The notes: generated from the sequence alone by a model not told the origin. A stretch of 64,000 nucleotides of DNA from Psychrosphaera saromensis (GCF_002954545.1 NZ_MSCH01000003.1:2643991-2707990); one strand, 5' to 3'. Shown: positions 52,474-62,613, counted from the first letter of the stretch. Numbers and translations: made by a program.

Positions 52474-52810
52474 AGTGTAACTCCTGTTGAAATATACAAT
52501 TTAGTAACCGGCTAATAACGTAGATACTTACTAGATTACCGCCTCTTTTTATTTTATATATTTGTAACAAATACACTACCGCTTTGCTAGTTATAATTCA
52601 TCAATCACGGTTATATAAAGGGCTTTATTAATTAACTGAGCTTAGATTATGCTGGTTTAAACACGTCACTACTAAGCTCTTTGTTACAAATAGATACATA
52701 ATATAATCCCCCTTATTACTTTTAATCAAAATTTTAACTAAAAAATTATGATATAACATTACGTTTTAATTCACCCATCTCGTTAATCGAAATAATAGAA
52801 GAATTATATT
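52474..52810. other. Divergent promoter region, CHMI/M1 peptidase
   Basis: About 340 AT-rich bases between the divergent genes. No ORF, operator or RNA was recognised. Confidence 0.35.
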
Positions 52811-55507
52811 ATGAAATTTAGCCCTATTAAATTGGCACTGATCACTGCAATTACAGTGAGTTCAGTTGCACTTAGTGGTTGTATGACCACAACCAATGAA
52901 ACATCAACAAAAGCCTCAATGGAGCAAACCGCTCCTGTTATTCGTGATTTTAACGAAGCATTATCAGCCGATTACGCCGCTATGCGTAAACAACAAATTA
53001 GTGATGTTGGCTACTCGCTTTATTTCAACATAGGTCATACGGAAACTTCTTATAATGGTAAGTCGGTTATTGACTTCACTATGGCTGAAGGCAATAAGTC
53101 ACCTATTACTATCGACTTTGAGTCTGGTAATGTTGAGTCTGTTAAAGTAAACGGTAAAACAGTATCGTTTGATTATGAGAAGTGGTTTATCTCTATTGCG
53201 CCAACGGCGTTTACTAGTGGAAAAAATACCATTGAAGTCATTTATAACCGCCCTTATTCAAATGATGGTTCTGGTTTACATCGTTTTAAAGACCCTGCCA
53301 ACGGTGACGTTTATTTATACTCTGACTTTGAACCTTACTCAGCAAACAAGATGTTTCCACATTTTGACCAACCAAACTTAAAGTCAACTTACAAAGTAGA
53401 AGTTGATGCACCAAGTCATTGGCAGATCATCTCAACAACTCGTGAAACATCAATTGTTGAAAAAGAAGGCGTTAAACATTGGGACTTCCCAGTGTCAGCT
53501 AAAATATCGTCTTATGTTTTTGCACTTCATGCCGGTAAATATGCGGTATGGGAAGACACTTTCCACGGTAAAGATGGCGATATTCCATTGCGTTTGTTTG
53601 CTCGTCAAAGCTTAGCTAAATACGTAAAAATTGACGATTGGTTTACACCAACAAAACAGAGCTTTAAGTTCTTTAATAACTACTTTGATATTAGTTACCC
53701 GTTTGGCAAGTATGACCAGGTTATGGCACCGGATTTTAATTCTGGCGCGATGGAAAATGTTGCCGCCGTTACTTTTAACGAAAGCTTTATTAGTCGTGGT
53801 GAGAAAACCACATCACAACGTTTATCACTAGCAGACACAATTGCTCACGAAATGGCGCACATGTGGTTTGGCGATTTAGTGACTATGGACTGGTGGAATG
53901 GCTTGTGGTTAAACGAAAGTTTTGCAAGTTACATGGCCGTTTTAGCTCTTGAAAAAGGGTCTGATTTTGACAATGTATGGGATGATTTCTATACCGGATT
54001 TAAACAGTGGGCTTACCGAACCGATAAATCAGTTAATACCCATGCGATTGAATTACCAGTAGCAACAACAAGCGATGCCATGACTAACTTTGATGGTATT
54101 ACTTATGGTAAAGGCGCATCTGTACTTAAACAAGTTCCTAAATATTTAGGTGAAGAAAACTTCCGTAAAGGGGTTAGTAACTACCTTAAAAAATATTCTT
54201 ACCAAAATACTACATTAAACGACTTCATCACTTCTCTAGCACAAGCGTCTGATACAGATTTAACTCAGTGGACACAAGATTGGTTATATAAAGCCGGTGT
54301 GAATACCATTGAAGTTAGTTATCAATGTAATGCTGGTGTTATTAGTGAGTTTGCCATCAAGCAAAGTGCGCCCGAAGAATACCCAACACTTCGCCAACAA
54401 AGAGTGAATGTTGGTTTATTTAATTACAGTAATGACGCTATGTCATTAACTAACGAAGTAGCGGTAACTTACAAAGGTGCAAGTACTGATGTAAGTGAAG
54501 TTGTTGGTAAAGCCTGTCCTGAATTAGTTTATCCAAACCTTGACGATTGGGGTTATGTACAAGTTAACCTAGATAAGAATTCACTTGAGTCATTAAACAA
54601 ACATATTAATGACTTTAAGAACCCTTCTCTGCGTTTAATGTTATGGCAGAGCTTGTTCGATAGCGTTAGTGATGCAAAATTATCACCAGAGACTTTTGTC
54701 GATTTTGCTTTAAAGAATTTAGACGGTGAAAAAGACTTGAGTGTTATCCGTTCAATTTCAGGCCAACTATCTGGTGCGTTAGGTTATTTAACAACGGCAA
54801 CACGCTTAGGAATTAAAGACTTTAACGACAAGCGTAACCAAGTGAATGACTTTTACTTTAAACAACTAGAAAATGCTGAAGCTGGCAGTGATTTACAAAA
54901 GTTATGGTATGGACGTTTTGTTTCAACCACAAGAACTCCTGCCCAATTAGCTAAGTTAGTGGCAATTTTAGATGGGAAGTTAGCGTTTGAAGGATTACAA
55001 ATAGACCAAGATAAGCGTTGGAGAATAGTTCGTACTTTGAACCACCATGAAGTTGGTAATTATAAAGAACGTTTAGCTGAAGAGATCAAGCGTGATAATT
55101 CTGATATTGGTGCTAAAAATGCGATATTAGCGGAAGTATTACGTCCTGATCCTGCGGTTAAAGCTAAATGGTTCGACATTATTATTAACAACCCTGACAA
55201 CCTGAAACTAGCAACCTTGCGTTATGCAATGTTTGGTATGTTCCCTGGAGATCAAAAAGCGCTTGAAGCGCCTTATAAAGATCGCATATTGGCACATATT
55301 GAGTCATTAAATACACAAGGTAATCTTAAGTTATTAGGTGCTTTTGCTGGCTCTATGTTGCCAACCAGTTGTACCAATGAAAGTTATCAAGAACTTGGTG
55401 AGCTTGTTGAAAAATATAAAGACATGAAACCGCAAGTTCTAAAAGGCGTTAAGCGTAGTCACCAAGAAGTTGGTCGTTGTGTGAAGGTGTTAAACTTACT
55501 AAAGTAA
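52811..55507 (+). CDS. M1-family aminopeptidase lipoprotein
   Basis: The 898-residue protein begins with a lipobox signal peptide (LSGC at residues 22-25, then MTTTN). The M1 zinc-peptidase signature HEMAHMWFGDLVTMDWWNGL with NESFA is at about residues 345-370 (HExxH-x18-E), and the substrate motif GAMEN is just upstream (SGAMENVAAV). It resembles PepN but is anchored in the envelope. It should remove N-terminal amino acids from peptides in the periplasm or at the surface. The gene is monocistronic, with a terminator. Confidence 0.93.
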   Translation: MKFSPIKLALITAITVSSVALSGCMTTTNETSTKASMEQTAPVIRDFNEALSADYAAMRKQQISDVGYSLYFNIGHTETSYNGKSVIDFTMAEGNKSPITIDFESGNVESVKVNGKTVSFDYEKWFISIAPTAFTSGKNTIEVIYNRPYSNDGSGLHRFKDPANGDVYLYSDFEPYSANKMFPHFDQPNLKSTYKVEVDAPSHWQIISTTRETSIVEKEGVKHWDFPVSAKISSYVFALHAGKYAVWEDTFHGKDGDIPLRLFARQSLAKYVKIDDWFTPTKQSFKFFNNYFDISYPFGKYDQVMAPDFNSGAMENVAAVTFNESFISRGEKTTSQRLSLADTIAHEMAHMWFGDLVTMDWWNGLWLNESFASYMAVLALEKGSDFDNVWDDFYTGFKQWAYRTDKSVNTHAIELPVATTSDAMTNFDGITYGKGASVLKQVPKYLGEENFRKGVSNYLKKYSYQNTTLNDFITSLAQASDTDLTQWTQDWLYKAGVNTIEVSYQCNAGVISEFAIKQSAPEEYPTLRQQRVNVGLFNYSNDAMSLTNEVAVTYKGASTDVSEVVGKACPELVYPNLDDWGYVQVNLDKNSLESLNKHINDFKNPSLRLMLWQSLFDSVSDAKLSPETFVDFALKNLDGEKDLSVIRSISGQLSGALGYLTTATRLGIKDFNDKRNQVNDFYFKQLENAEAGSDLQKLWYGRFVSTTRTPAQLAKLVAILDGKLAFEGLQIDQDKRWRIVRTLNHHEVGNYKERLAEEIKRDNSDIGAKNAILAEVLRPDPAVKAKWFDIIINNPDNLKLATLRYAMFGMFPGDQKALEAPYKDRILAHIESLNTQGNLKLLGAFAGSMLPTSCTNESYQELGELVEKYKDMKPQVLKGVKRSHQEVGRCVKVLNLLK

Positions 55508-55528
55508 TTTAACCAGAGCCTTAAACTA

Positions 55529-55562
55529 AAAAAACCAATCAACGCTGTTGATTGGTTTTTTT
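55529..55562 (+). terminator. Terminator after the M1 aminopeptidase
   Basis: A 13-bp stem (AAAACCAATCAAC with GTTGATTGGTTTT, GCT loop) ends in a T run, 21 bases after the stop. Confidence 0.9.
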
Positions 55563-55705
55563 ACATTAGGAAATCTACTTTTTTATCATCTCAAGGTATT
55601 AAGGTTAGTAACCTTAACAACCAATGTTAAACCACTTTAGTTCAGTTTAAGGTCAACGACTGCAAATAATATGCAAAGGCTCAAATAACGCCCTATAGAT
55701 AATGA

Positions 55706-56581
55706 TTAGTTTTTTGTGTCCGTAAAATAATTCCAGTTAAGGTAACGTCGATATTGCTTTGGACTGATGTATTCCTTATACAACATATCCGCCAAAATAC
55801 GCTTGAGCTTTTTCTTATGTCGTTTAGATAAATATTTATTTTTGAAAATACTGTAATGGTATTTTCTAGGTGATGGCAACATGACTGCTAAGAAAGCGCC
55901 CTCTGCGGCATTAATTTCTGACGGTTTTTTATCAAAGTAATATTTGGACGCGTGAGCTACGCCGTATATATCTGGACCAAACTCAGCCACATTTAAATAC
56001 ATCTCTAATATTTCATTTTTAGACAAATGTTGCTCTAATTCTCGGGTAACAAACAACTCGGTAAACTTACGATGTAAGCTTTTTGTATTAGAACGTAGGT
56101 ACACATTTTTTGCTACTTGCTGAGTGATCGTTGAAGCACCGTAACTAAACTTACGACGCTTAATATTCTCACCAATGGCATTCATTAATGCGTCCCAGTT
56201 AACGCCGCTGTGAGTGAAAAACTGACCATCTTCACTCATAACAATTGAATACAATAAATCACGATTAATATTATCTATTCGTACCCATTTGTATTCTTGT
56301 TTTTTGCTTTTTGAGTCAATTTTTTCATGAACACTTTCTACCGCAACTTCTCTGACCGTTTGAAAGTTAACGTCTTCTAAATCAGGTACATTGCTAAAGA
56401 CACTATAGAAATATATGGCTAATAACAATAAGCCAAGCCACACCAAACCACCGGTAATAATGAAGGTGTTTTTTAGTATATGTAAAGGATGTGAAATTGC
56501 TGCCTTTGCCGCGCGTTGGATCCTGCCCTTAAGCTTCACGGTAAATTCGCGTACTGCCGATCCCTTTTGTTCTTCACTCAT
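55706..56581 (-). CDS. mtgA: Monofunctional biosynthetic peptidoglycan transglycosylase
   Basis: The 291-residue protein has one N-terminal membrane helix (about residues 35-60) and a GT51 domain: catalytic motif EDGQFFTHSGVNWDALMNA, then GASTITQQVAKNVYL, KNEILEMYLNVAEFGPDIYG and GAFLAVMLPSPRKYHYS. It polymerises lipid II without a transpeptidase. The N-terminal part before the helix is basic and longer than in E. coli MtgA (242 residues). Confidence 0.92.
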   Translation of the reverse strand: MSEEQKGSAVREFTVKLKGRIQRAAKAAISHPLHILKNTFIITGGLVWLGLLLLAIYFYSVFSNVPDLEDVNFQTVREVAVESVHEKIDSKSKKQEYKWVRIDNINRDLLYSIVMSEDGQFFTHSGVNWDALMNAIGENIKRRKFSYGASTITQQVAKNVYLRSNTKSLHRKFTELFVTRELEQHLSKNEILEMYLNVAEFGPDIYGVAHASKYYFDKKPSEINAAEGAFLAVMLPSPRKYHYSIFKNKYLSKRHKKKLKRILADMLYKEYISPKQYRRYLNWNYFTDTKN

Positions 56582-56702
56582 ATTTAACCTGTATTTTTAA
56601 TGGGGTTACTTATTAACAACTGAAAGTTAAATCACTTACCTATTTTTAACTTTATTTTGCCCCTTTGATGATGTTTATAACTTTATACTTTTACTGAATA
56701 AA

Positions 56703-57902
56703 TTACTGCTCAGTAGGTATTACTTTATCTTCTATATTGTTTTCAACAGAGCTTTTTTGTTTTCTAAGAAGTCGCTCTCTATGTTCGCTAATTACACGAA
56801 ATAAGCTTATGTCTTTTTTTACAATACCGACCGCTAAGTCCATTTGTTTTATTGCTTCTTCAATCTGACCATCTGCTTCATAAGCTTCCGCCAAACTATC
56901 GTATGTGTTTGCCGACTTTGGAAACTCCATAACATTGCGTGCAAATATTTTAATTGCCGCTTTAGGGTCTTTCTTTTGTACTAAGTGATAGTACCCCATG
57001 GCATTTAAGGTATTTTCACTCATAGGAATATGGAATCCAAAGTACTCTGATAACTTAATATAGTGTTCCTCTGCGGCCTTTATACCTAGCCCCATATTTG
57101 CAGTGGGAAACGCCCAATTAGCAAAAAGTTCTCTATACGCATAAAACTGACCAATCACAGGCGTTGTCATGTGAGTTTCCTTTTCAAAGTACTCACGTTT
57201 GAAAATGAACTCATTTGGCTTTTTGTTATATAAGGCTTCAGATAATTCATCAAATGCGGTTCTCACTTGCCCTTTTTGATCACCAATATTCATATAAAGG
57301 AAGTTTTTTAAGGTCGGCGTTTTAGCAAAAAAATTTATCGCATCGGTAACCGTCGATTTTTCATCCCAGCTAAGGCTTGGACTAAAGGCAAAATGCGCTT
57401 GAAATAAGTGAGGTCTCGTATGTAAAGAATGTATTGCAAAAAGGCCAGCTAATGCATGGCCTGTGATGATTTTATAGTCTTCAGTTCTGTACAAGCCGTC
57501 GATATAAGGAATGAGTTCTTTTTCTAGAAAATCCAGAAACTTGTTCGCGCCACCACCTTCTGTTTCTTTATTGTTTTTTAATGGCGGTGTTAAATCACGA
57601 GTCCTATTGGTATTGGCAATAGCAACGATGATCAATTCTGGCACTTCACCAGACAAACTTAAAAAATCTAATGTACCTGATGTATGGCTAAGATTAGATG
57701 GACCATCAAGTAAGTACATTACAGGGTATTTACGCTTTGAGTCTTTGTTATAACTACTCGGTAATTGGATAACGATAGAACGTTTTTCACTGAGGATTTG
57801 AGATTGAAATTTATCGTGGATTGGTAAACGTACATCAGCAATTGCACTATTGACTGCAAGTAGACTAAAAACAAATACTGCATGCATAAATCGTTTTATC
57901 AT
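56703..57902 (-). CDS. Esterase-D-like protein with C-terminal TPRs and no serine nucleophile
   Basis: From the ATG at 57902 (RBS AGGAAAG) it has 399 residues: a signal peptide ending ...SAIA, an alpha/beta-hydrolase domain of the esterase/IroE kind (about 25-265) and TPR-like helices (about 300-375). The nucleophile elbow reads TGHALAGLFAIHS, so Ala150 replaces the usual Ser of GHSLGG. The codon is GCA. The His region ETHMTTPVIG and the sheet VMYLLDG are kept. As read it cannot be a serine hydrolase. It may be a binding or scaffold protein; a sequencing error in one codon would restore Ser only with two changes. Confidence 0.8.
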   Translation of the reverse strand: MIKRFMHAVFVFSLLAVNSAIADVRLPIHDKFQSQILSEKRSIVIQLPSSYNKDSKRKYPVMYLLDGPSNLSHTSGTLDFLSLSGEVPELIIVAIANTNRTRDLTPPLKNNKETEGGGANKFLDFLEKELIPYIDGLYRTEDYKIITGHALAGLFAIHSLHTRPHLFQAHFAFSPSLSWDEKSTVTDAINFFAKTPTLKNFLYMNIGDQKGQVRTAFDELSEALYNKKPNEFIFKREYFEKETHMTTPVIGQFYAYRELFANWAFPTANMGLGIKAAEEHYIKLSEYFGFHIPMSENTLNAMGYYHLVQKKDPKAAIKIFARNVMEFPKSANTYDSLAEAYEADGQIEEAIKQMDLAVGIVKKDISLFRVISEHRERLLRKQKSSVENNIEDKVIPTEQ

Positions 57903-58112
57903 GATTACTTTCCTTTGCCTGATATCAAATATTTTCTTGTTATTATAATGGCAATAACTTAACAACTATACTTTTGATTAACAATAATATTAAAAAAGTA
58001 AACTGAGTCATTAATTGGCTGGCTGTTTAAATATATGCACGCAGTATTGGAACAAATAATACTCCGGCTTTAACTTTTGTATGTTGAAAATAATGAGGGA
58101 ATTAATTGAAAG

Positions 58113-58159
58113 CTTATTTGATGTTCTTAAACAAATCATTGTAAAGAACATCAAATAAG
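58113..58159. terminator. Perfect 16-bp hairpin downstream of cheV
   Basis: CTTATTTGATGTTCTT (58113-58128) is perfectly complementary to AAGAACATCAAATAAG (58144-58159) with a 15-base loop. There is no T tract, so it may stabilise the RNA end or be a protein-binding palindrome. Confidence 0.6.
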
Positions 58160-58168
58160 TTGGAGATA

Positions 58169-59113
58169 TTATTCGGTAAGTTTTGCTTTAAGGCGGTTTT
58201 GTACCACTTCCACTAAAAGGTCTGGTTGGAACTTAGACAAGAAATCATCACAACCAACTTTTTGCACCATCGCTTTGTTAAAGTCACCACTTAAGGATGT
58301 ATTTAACACTATAAATAAGTCTGAGATACGTGGATCTTTTCTAATTTCATTGGTTAGCTTATAACCGTCCATTACAGGCATTTCAGCATCGGTTATTAAC
58401 ATTAAAATTTCATCTTTAACGTTTTTACCTTCGTCTGCCCACCCTTGTAAAAGAGTTAATGCTTCTTGACCATTTTTCACTGGGATAATTTCAATCCCTA
58501 ACTGAGCTAGAGTACTTGCCACTTGATTTCTGGCCGTTGGAGAGTCGTCAGCATGGAGTATTTTTCTACCGACAAATTCTGAAAGAATATTTTCATCAAC
58601 AACACCTTGAGTTATCTCAACTTTGTAATGAATTATTTCAGCTAATACTTTCTCTACATCAATGATTTCAACTAAAACTTCTTTGTCGTCTTCCATTATT
58701 TTAGTGATAGCCGTTAAGTAATGCTGGCGGCCTACCGTGCCAGGAGGCTCCATAATTTCGCCCCAAGTCATATTTACAATATGCTCAACTTTACCCACTA
58801 AGAAGCCTTGAACACTACGGTTATACTCAGTAATGATTAGATTAGATTCTTCGTCAGCATCCATAGGACGCATACCAATGGCCGATCTTAAATTGATCAC
58901 AGGAATAGAGTCACCGCGAATATTAGCAACGCCTTCAATACTAGAATGAGAACTAGGTAACATACTTAACTTAGGTAACTTAACCACTTCTTTGATTTTA
59001 AATACATTAAGTGCAAAAAGTTGTCGACCAGATAGATGAAATAATAATAACTCTAAACGATTCTCACCGACTAAGTTTGTACGCTGATCAACTGTATTCA
59101 GCATATTTGACAT
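58169..59113 (-). CDS. cheV: CheV chemotaxis coupling protein
   Basis: The 314 residues comprise a CheW-like domain (about 15-160) followed by a receiver (about 185-310). The receiver shows GRKILHADDSPTARN (acidic pocket, with the Asp pair) and phosphoacceptor Asp in LITDAEMPVMDGYK, then LNTSLS and LSKFQPDLL. CheV couples receptors to CheA and adapts by phosphorylation. The N-terminus MSNMLNTVDQRTNLVGENRLEL is typical. It stands alone, far from the chemotaxis locus at the left end of the window. Confidence 0.93.
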   Translation of the reverse strand: MSNMLNTVDQRTNLVGENRLELLLFHLSGRQLFALNVFKIKEVVKLPKLSMLPSSHSSIEGVANIRGDSIPVINLRSAIGMRPMDADEESNLIITEYNRSVQGFLVGKVEHIVNMTWGEIMEPPGTVGRQHYLTAITKIMEDDKEVLVEIIDVEKVLAEIIHYKVEITQGVVDENILSEFVGRKILHADDSPTARNQVASTLAQLGIEIIPVKNGQEALTLLQGWADEGKNVKDEILMLITDAEMPVMDGYKLTNEIRKDPRISDLFIVLNTSLSGDFNKAMVQKVGCDDFLSKFQPDLLVEVVQNRLKAKLTE

Positions 59114-59402
59114 AAAGATATTCCTAAATTACTCAAGAGTTTCAAGTTTAGCCCACTTCACAGAAAATAATAACGCTTCTATTAAATTTATAACGTATTG
59201 AAGTGAACACTATAATAAATGTTGGATATCCAACACTTTTGATTTAGACAATTTCATCTTAAAACATGCGGTAAAGCACAAAGTTATGGTGTGTAATCTA
59301 GCCTAATAACCCTATATTGTATTAAACATATTGATTAATCAATTAAAGGTTGTACCAGCTTTGACGGTTTTATTGCGATTATTCTGACACAGGAGTCAAA
59401 AT
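59114..59402. other. Intergenic region upstream of cheV
   Basis: About 290 bases with the cheV promoter region and the tail of the Bcr/CflA transcript. A strong hairpin terminator begins at 59403. No other feature was recognised. Confidence 0.35.
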
Positions 59403-59427
59403 AAAACCCGCAAGGTTTGCAGGTTTT
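59403..59427. terminator. Terminator after the Bcr/CflA transporter
   Basis: An 11-bp stem AAAACCCGCAA/TTGCAGGTTTT (one wobble) with A and T runs on both sides, 17 bases from the stop of the minus-strand gene. Confidence 0.85.
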
Positions 59428-59443
59428 GTTTTGTATTTGACGT

Positions 59444-60658
59444 TTAAGCTGCGCTTAGCTTGCTATTTTGCTTTGCCATTAACACTAGTATTATTGATAA
59501 CAAGGCACAAATTAGAAATCCAATCGTCAGTGGCATAACACTTCCGTTATACAAATAACCTATATAACCACCGATGAAAACAGAGATTAAGGTTTGTATA
59601 GAACTAATTACTGATGTCGCAACACCTGCAATATGCCCTAAAGGCTGAACGGCCAGTGCATTTAAGTTACCAAACAAGATACCAAAACAGAAAAATGTGG
59701 CTGACAAATACATCATTAAAACAAGTAATGCGGGTTCACCTGTGATGACTAAGCAATACACTAAAAACATGGTACTAAAGGCTAATAAACCGGTTAACGA
59801 CACTAAACATAAGTTAACCATTTTATAGCGCATAACTAATTTAGAATTAGCAAAAGATGATAAACCAACCGCCAAGGCTAATACACCAAAGTACAGCGCA
59901 AATTGCTCACCTAATTGATAATGCACCTGTAATAACTGCTGTGACGAACTTAAATAACCAATAAAAGAACCAAATATAAAGCCTGAAGCCAACATGTAAT
60001 TACGGCTTGTCTTATTACTTAAGGTCTCTTTAATACCGTGTACAATCACAGTGATTGTAAAAGGTAATCGTTTTTCAACTATTAAGGTTTCTTCTTGCCT
60101 AAAGTGCAACCACACGATAGACAATAAACTAACAACAAATACAAATGCAAAAATTGCGCGCCAATCACCAACCCATAATATGCCCTGCCCAATTGATGGA
60201 GCAATGGCTGGAACTATGATGAAGAACATCACAATCAATGACATAACGCGACCCATTTCAGGCCCTTCAAACTTGTCTCTGATCATAGCTAAACTCACTA
60301 CTCGACAAGCCGCTGCGCCAAAGCCTTGAATAACACGACCGATGATCATCATGTTAAAATCAACAGCAAACAGTGAGATTAAGTCTCCTAAAATAAAGAC
60401 GCCAACACCAAGATAAATAGTTTTCTTACGACCAAATGAATCTGATATAGGCCCGTAAAAAATAAGACCAAATGCCATACCAAAAAAGATAGATGACAGG
60501 ACCAATTGGATATCATTTCCTTCGGCAACTTGTAAATCAGAACCAAGTTGTGACAAAGCTGGTAAAACTGAATCAATGGCTAAAGCAAGTAACGACATTA
60601 ATAATGCCATCAAACATATAAATTCAAAATTACTGACGGGTTTTGACTGAGAATTCAT
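59444..60658 (-). CDS. Bcr/CflA family drug-resistance transporter (MFS)
   Basis: The 404-residue protein has 12 membrane helices. The motif A signature GPISDSFGRKKTIYLGVGVF lies after helix 2, with VIQGFGAAACRVVSLAMIRD in helix 4 region, typical of the Bcr/CflA family of proton-coupled exporters (bicyclomycin, chloramphenicol, sulfonamide-type). Substrates cannot be predicted. It is monocistronic. Confidence 0.88.
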   Translation of the reverse strand: MNSQSKPVSNFEFICLMALLMSLLALAIDSVLPALSQLGSDLQVAEGNDIQLVLSSIFFGMAFGLIFYGPISDSFGRKKTIYLGVGVFILGDLISLFAVDFNMMIIGRVIQGFGAAACRVVSLAMIRDKFEGPEMGRVMSLIVMFFIIVPAIAPSIGQGILWVGDWRAIFAFVFVVSLLSIVWLHFRQEETLIVEKRLPFTITVIVHGIKETLSNKTSRNYMLASGFIFGSFIGYLSSSQQLLQVHYQLGEQFALYFGVLALAVGLSSFANSKLVMRYKMVNLCLVSLTGLLAFSTMFLVYCLVITGEPALLVLMMYLSATFFCFGILFGNLNALAVQPLGHIAGVATSVISSIQTLISVFIGGYIGYLYNGSVMPLTIGFLICALLSIILVLMAKQNSKLSAA

Positions 60659-60878
60659 TTGGTTTCTTAATAGTAATGGATAAAAAAGAGGGTTACTTCT
60701 GTTTTTCCTAACTGGGCTAATTAGAATTGAATTCTAACGACGTTAGGAAGCTAACAAGGAACTCGATGTGGCGGGATTTTAGCATAGGTAATGATCAATA
60801 AATACGCACATGACAGACAAATACGATGAAACAAGTTATCTATAGGTTAAATGTATTTAATGTTTGTACACATTAAAT

Positions 60879-61262
60879 TCAACCTTGGTATAACTCCAAA
60901 GGTAAACCGTCTGGGTCACTAAAAAAAGTAAACTTTTTATTGGTAAACTCATCAACGCGTATTGGCTCTACTTCCACGCCTTTACTTGTCAGGTATTGTG
61001 CAACGTCTTCGACTGAATCAACACAAAATGCTAAATGCCGTAAACCTTGAGCTTCTGGAAAACTTGGTCTTGCTGGAGAATTAGGGAAGGAGAACAATTC
61101 TATTTGTCCTCCATCTGGCAATTTAATATCTAACTTGAATGAGTTTCTTGCAGCACGAAAATTTTCAGCAACTATTTCCAATTTCAAAATGGATGTATAA
61201 AAGTGTTTTGATTTTTCATAATCAGAACAAATAATCGCAACATGATGGATTGATTTAAGCAT
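60879..61262 (-). CDS. VOC-family protein, glyoxalase-like (YaeR/GloA2 type)
   Basis: The 127-residue protein is a VOC fold: IHHVAIICSDYEKSKHFYTS at the start, DGGQIELFSFPNSPARPSFP in the middle, GLRHLAFCVDSVEDVAQYL and GLPLELYQG at the end. His, Glu, His and Glu at the usual metal positions are present (HHVAI, QIELF, RHLAF, PLELY). It resembles E. coli YaeR. Activity on methylglyoxal-glutathione is possible but not proven for this subgroup. Confidence 0.88.
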   Translation of the reverse strand: MLKSIHHVAIICSDYEKSKHFYTSILKLEIVAENFRAARNSFKLDIKLPDGGQIELFSFPNSPARPSFPEAQGLRHLAFCVDSVEDVAQYLTSKGVEVEPIRVDEFTNKKFTFFSDPDGLPLELYQG

Positions 61263-61324
61263 TCAAATTCCTAAACATTGATACTTATGTCATAAGCTTT
61301 ATACATAAAGTTTAAACATGGAGT

Positions 61325-62023
61325 TTATAAAGGTGGATCTATTTTATCCGCAATAGAGGTATTAACACGAAACCAACCCGCTATAGAATAACGGTCTCGG
61401 TTTGCTTTGAGTACTTCATGGGGGAATTCTTCACTTAAAAACGCCACTAAAGTTCCCATCAATGGAATAACTTTGGTTCCGTCTTTATCGTTATCGTCTT
61501 TATATATTACTAACTCGCCACCGTCGGTATTAGTCCAACCTGAGTTAAAATAAGCCACTATCGACAACACTCGGTTTGCATCGCCTCTAAATGCATCGTA
61601 ATGACGTTTATAATAATCACCGGGGCCATAATGAGCAAAGTGACTTTCAAATGAGAACAGTCCTAAAAACAATCTACGATTTAAAAAACTTTGTAAACTT
61701 GCAGTCCAATCTAACCACTGTTTACTGGCGTCGGTTTCGCCATTAATCCAGCAAATTTCATCCGTACGGACAAACTCGTTTTTTAGGTACTCATTACCAC
61801 GGCCAATACCTGCATTAGCGAATTTTTCAGCTTCCATGGTTTGTTGATGAATAAACAATGAATCCGTGAGTTCTATAGGAAGTGCACCTGGTCTAATGCT
61901 GTAACCTTGTTGCTCAATATCTTGTGCTATTAAGCCAAAAAGGTTTTCATCTATTGTTCCATTATTATCAGTTCCATTACCATGAAACAGGGAGATTTTT
62001 TTTACGGTGACCAAGTTATTCAC
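61325..62023 (-). CDS. 2-oxoglutarate/Fe(II)-dependent oxygenase, prolyl-4-hydroxylase-like
   Basis: The 232-residue protein has a double-stranded beta-helix oxygenase domain: HYDAF (H141, D143), VLSIVAYFNSGWTNTDGGEL, FPHEV (H202) and the 2OG-binding Arg in RDRYSIAGWFR (R211). It belongs to the P4H-alpha-like (PiuC-related) bacterial group. The hydroxylated substrate is unknown. It is on its own transcript with an upstream promoter region of about 170 bases. Confidence 0.88.
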   Translation of the reverse strand: MNNLVTVKKISLFHGNGTDNNGTIDENLFGLIAQDIEQQGYSIRPGALPIELTDSLFIHQQTMEAEKFANAGIGRGNEYLKNEFVRTDEICWINGETDASKQWLDWTASLQSFLNRRLFLGLFSFESHFAHYGPGDYYKRHYDAFRGDANRVLSIVAYFNSGWTNTDGGELVIYKDDNDKDGTKVIPLMGTLVAFLSEEFPHEVLKANRDRYSIAGWFRVNTSIADKIDPPL

Positions 62024-62084
62024 TCTTTATAAAATAGCAATTATGGGAAATGCAGTACTGTGGTGCGCATCATACTTAAAATAA

Positions 62085-62139
62085 AAAAAGACACCCTTTT
62101 TATCTTGCTGAATATGCAAAATAAAATGGACGTCTTTTT
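62085..62139. terminator. Possible terminator, weak
   Basis: AAAAAGAC and GTCTTTTT pair over a 39-base loop. The loop is long, so the call is weak. It lies between the oxygenase start and the stop of the 108-residue protein. Confidence 0.35.
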
Positions 62140-62194
62140 ATAAAGAACAAAGCATGTCCTCATTGAAGTACTTTTATAAGAACGAACGGTCTGC

Positions 62195-62521
62195 TTAATA
62201 TTTATGACCAAGGAACCTGTCTATTAGTTTTGAGATACGTTCCATGACTTCTTCTTCCACTTGATCAAAGGTTACGTGCAGTTTATCTAGCAACAAAGTC
62301 GCCCTTTGTTCTGGCAAAGTTACATCATTCATCAATAATTCTAGCTCTGGCAAGGCCTTGTCATAACGTGGCACTATGGTGAAAGATAATTGAATATAAT
62401 CTACTTTTGAAAACACTTTATTTGCGACTTCACAAAAAGCTTCTACGTGATCTAACCCATCAGGCCCTAATGACCCCGGCTCAACTCTAACAATTAATTT
62501 TAAATCTAAATCTTGACTCAT
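62195..62521 (-). CDS. Small conserved-looking protein of unknown function
   Basis: The 108-residue acidic protein (MSQDLDLKLIVRVEPGSLGP ... LIDRFLGHKY) has mixed strand and helix, no Cys pair, no signal peptide. The pattern LKLIVRVEPGSLGPDGLDH is compact and could be a ferredoxin-like fold. No family is recognised. The next gene upstream on the same strand (DUF6122) ends about 90 bases away, so the two may be cotranscribed. Confidence 0.65.
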   Translation of the reverse strand: MSQDLDLKLIVRVEPGSLGPDGLDHVEAFCEVANKVFSKVDYIQLSFTIVPRYDKALPELELLMNDVTLPEQRATLLLDKLHVTFDQVEEEVMERISKLIDRFLGHKY

Positions 62522-62613
62522 ATTGAGCGTTACCTCATAAAAATTCTATTACTATCTAAGCACACTTTTGGCTATTCGGCGAACTTACTACCATCTATTA
62601 CTTTGATAAATCA

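Noticed and set aside
52811-53831. Extra plus-strand frames within the M1 aminopeptidase
   Set aside because: Shadow frames of a well-supported gene.
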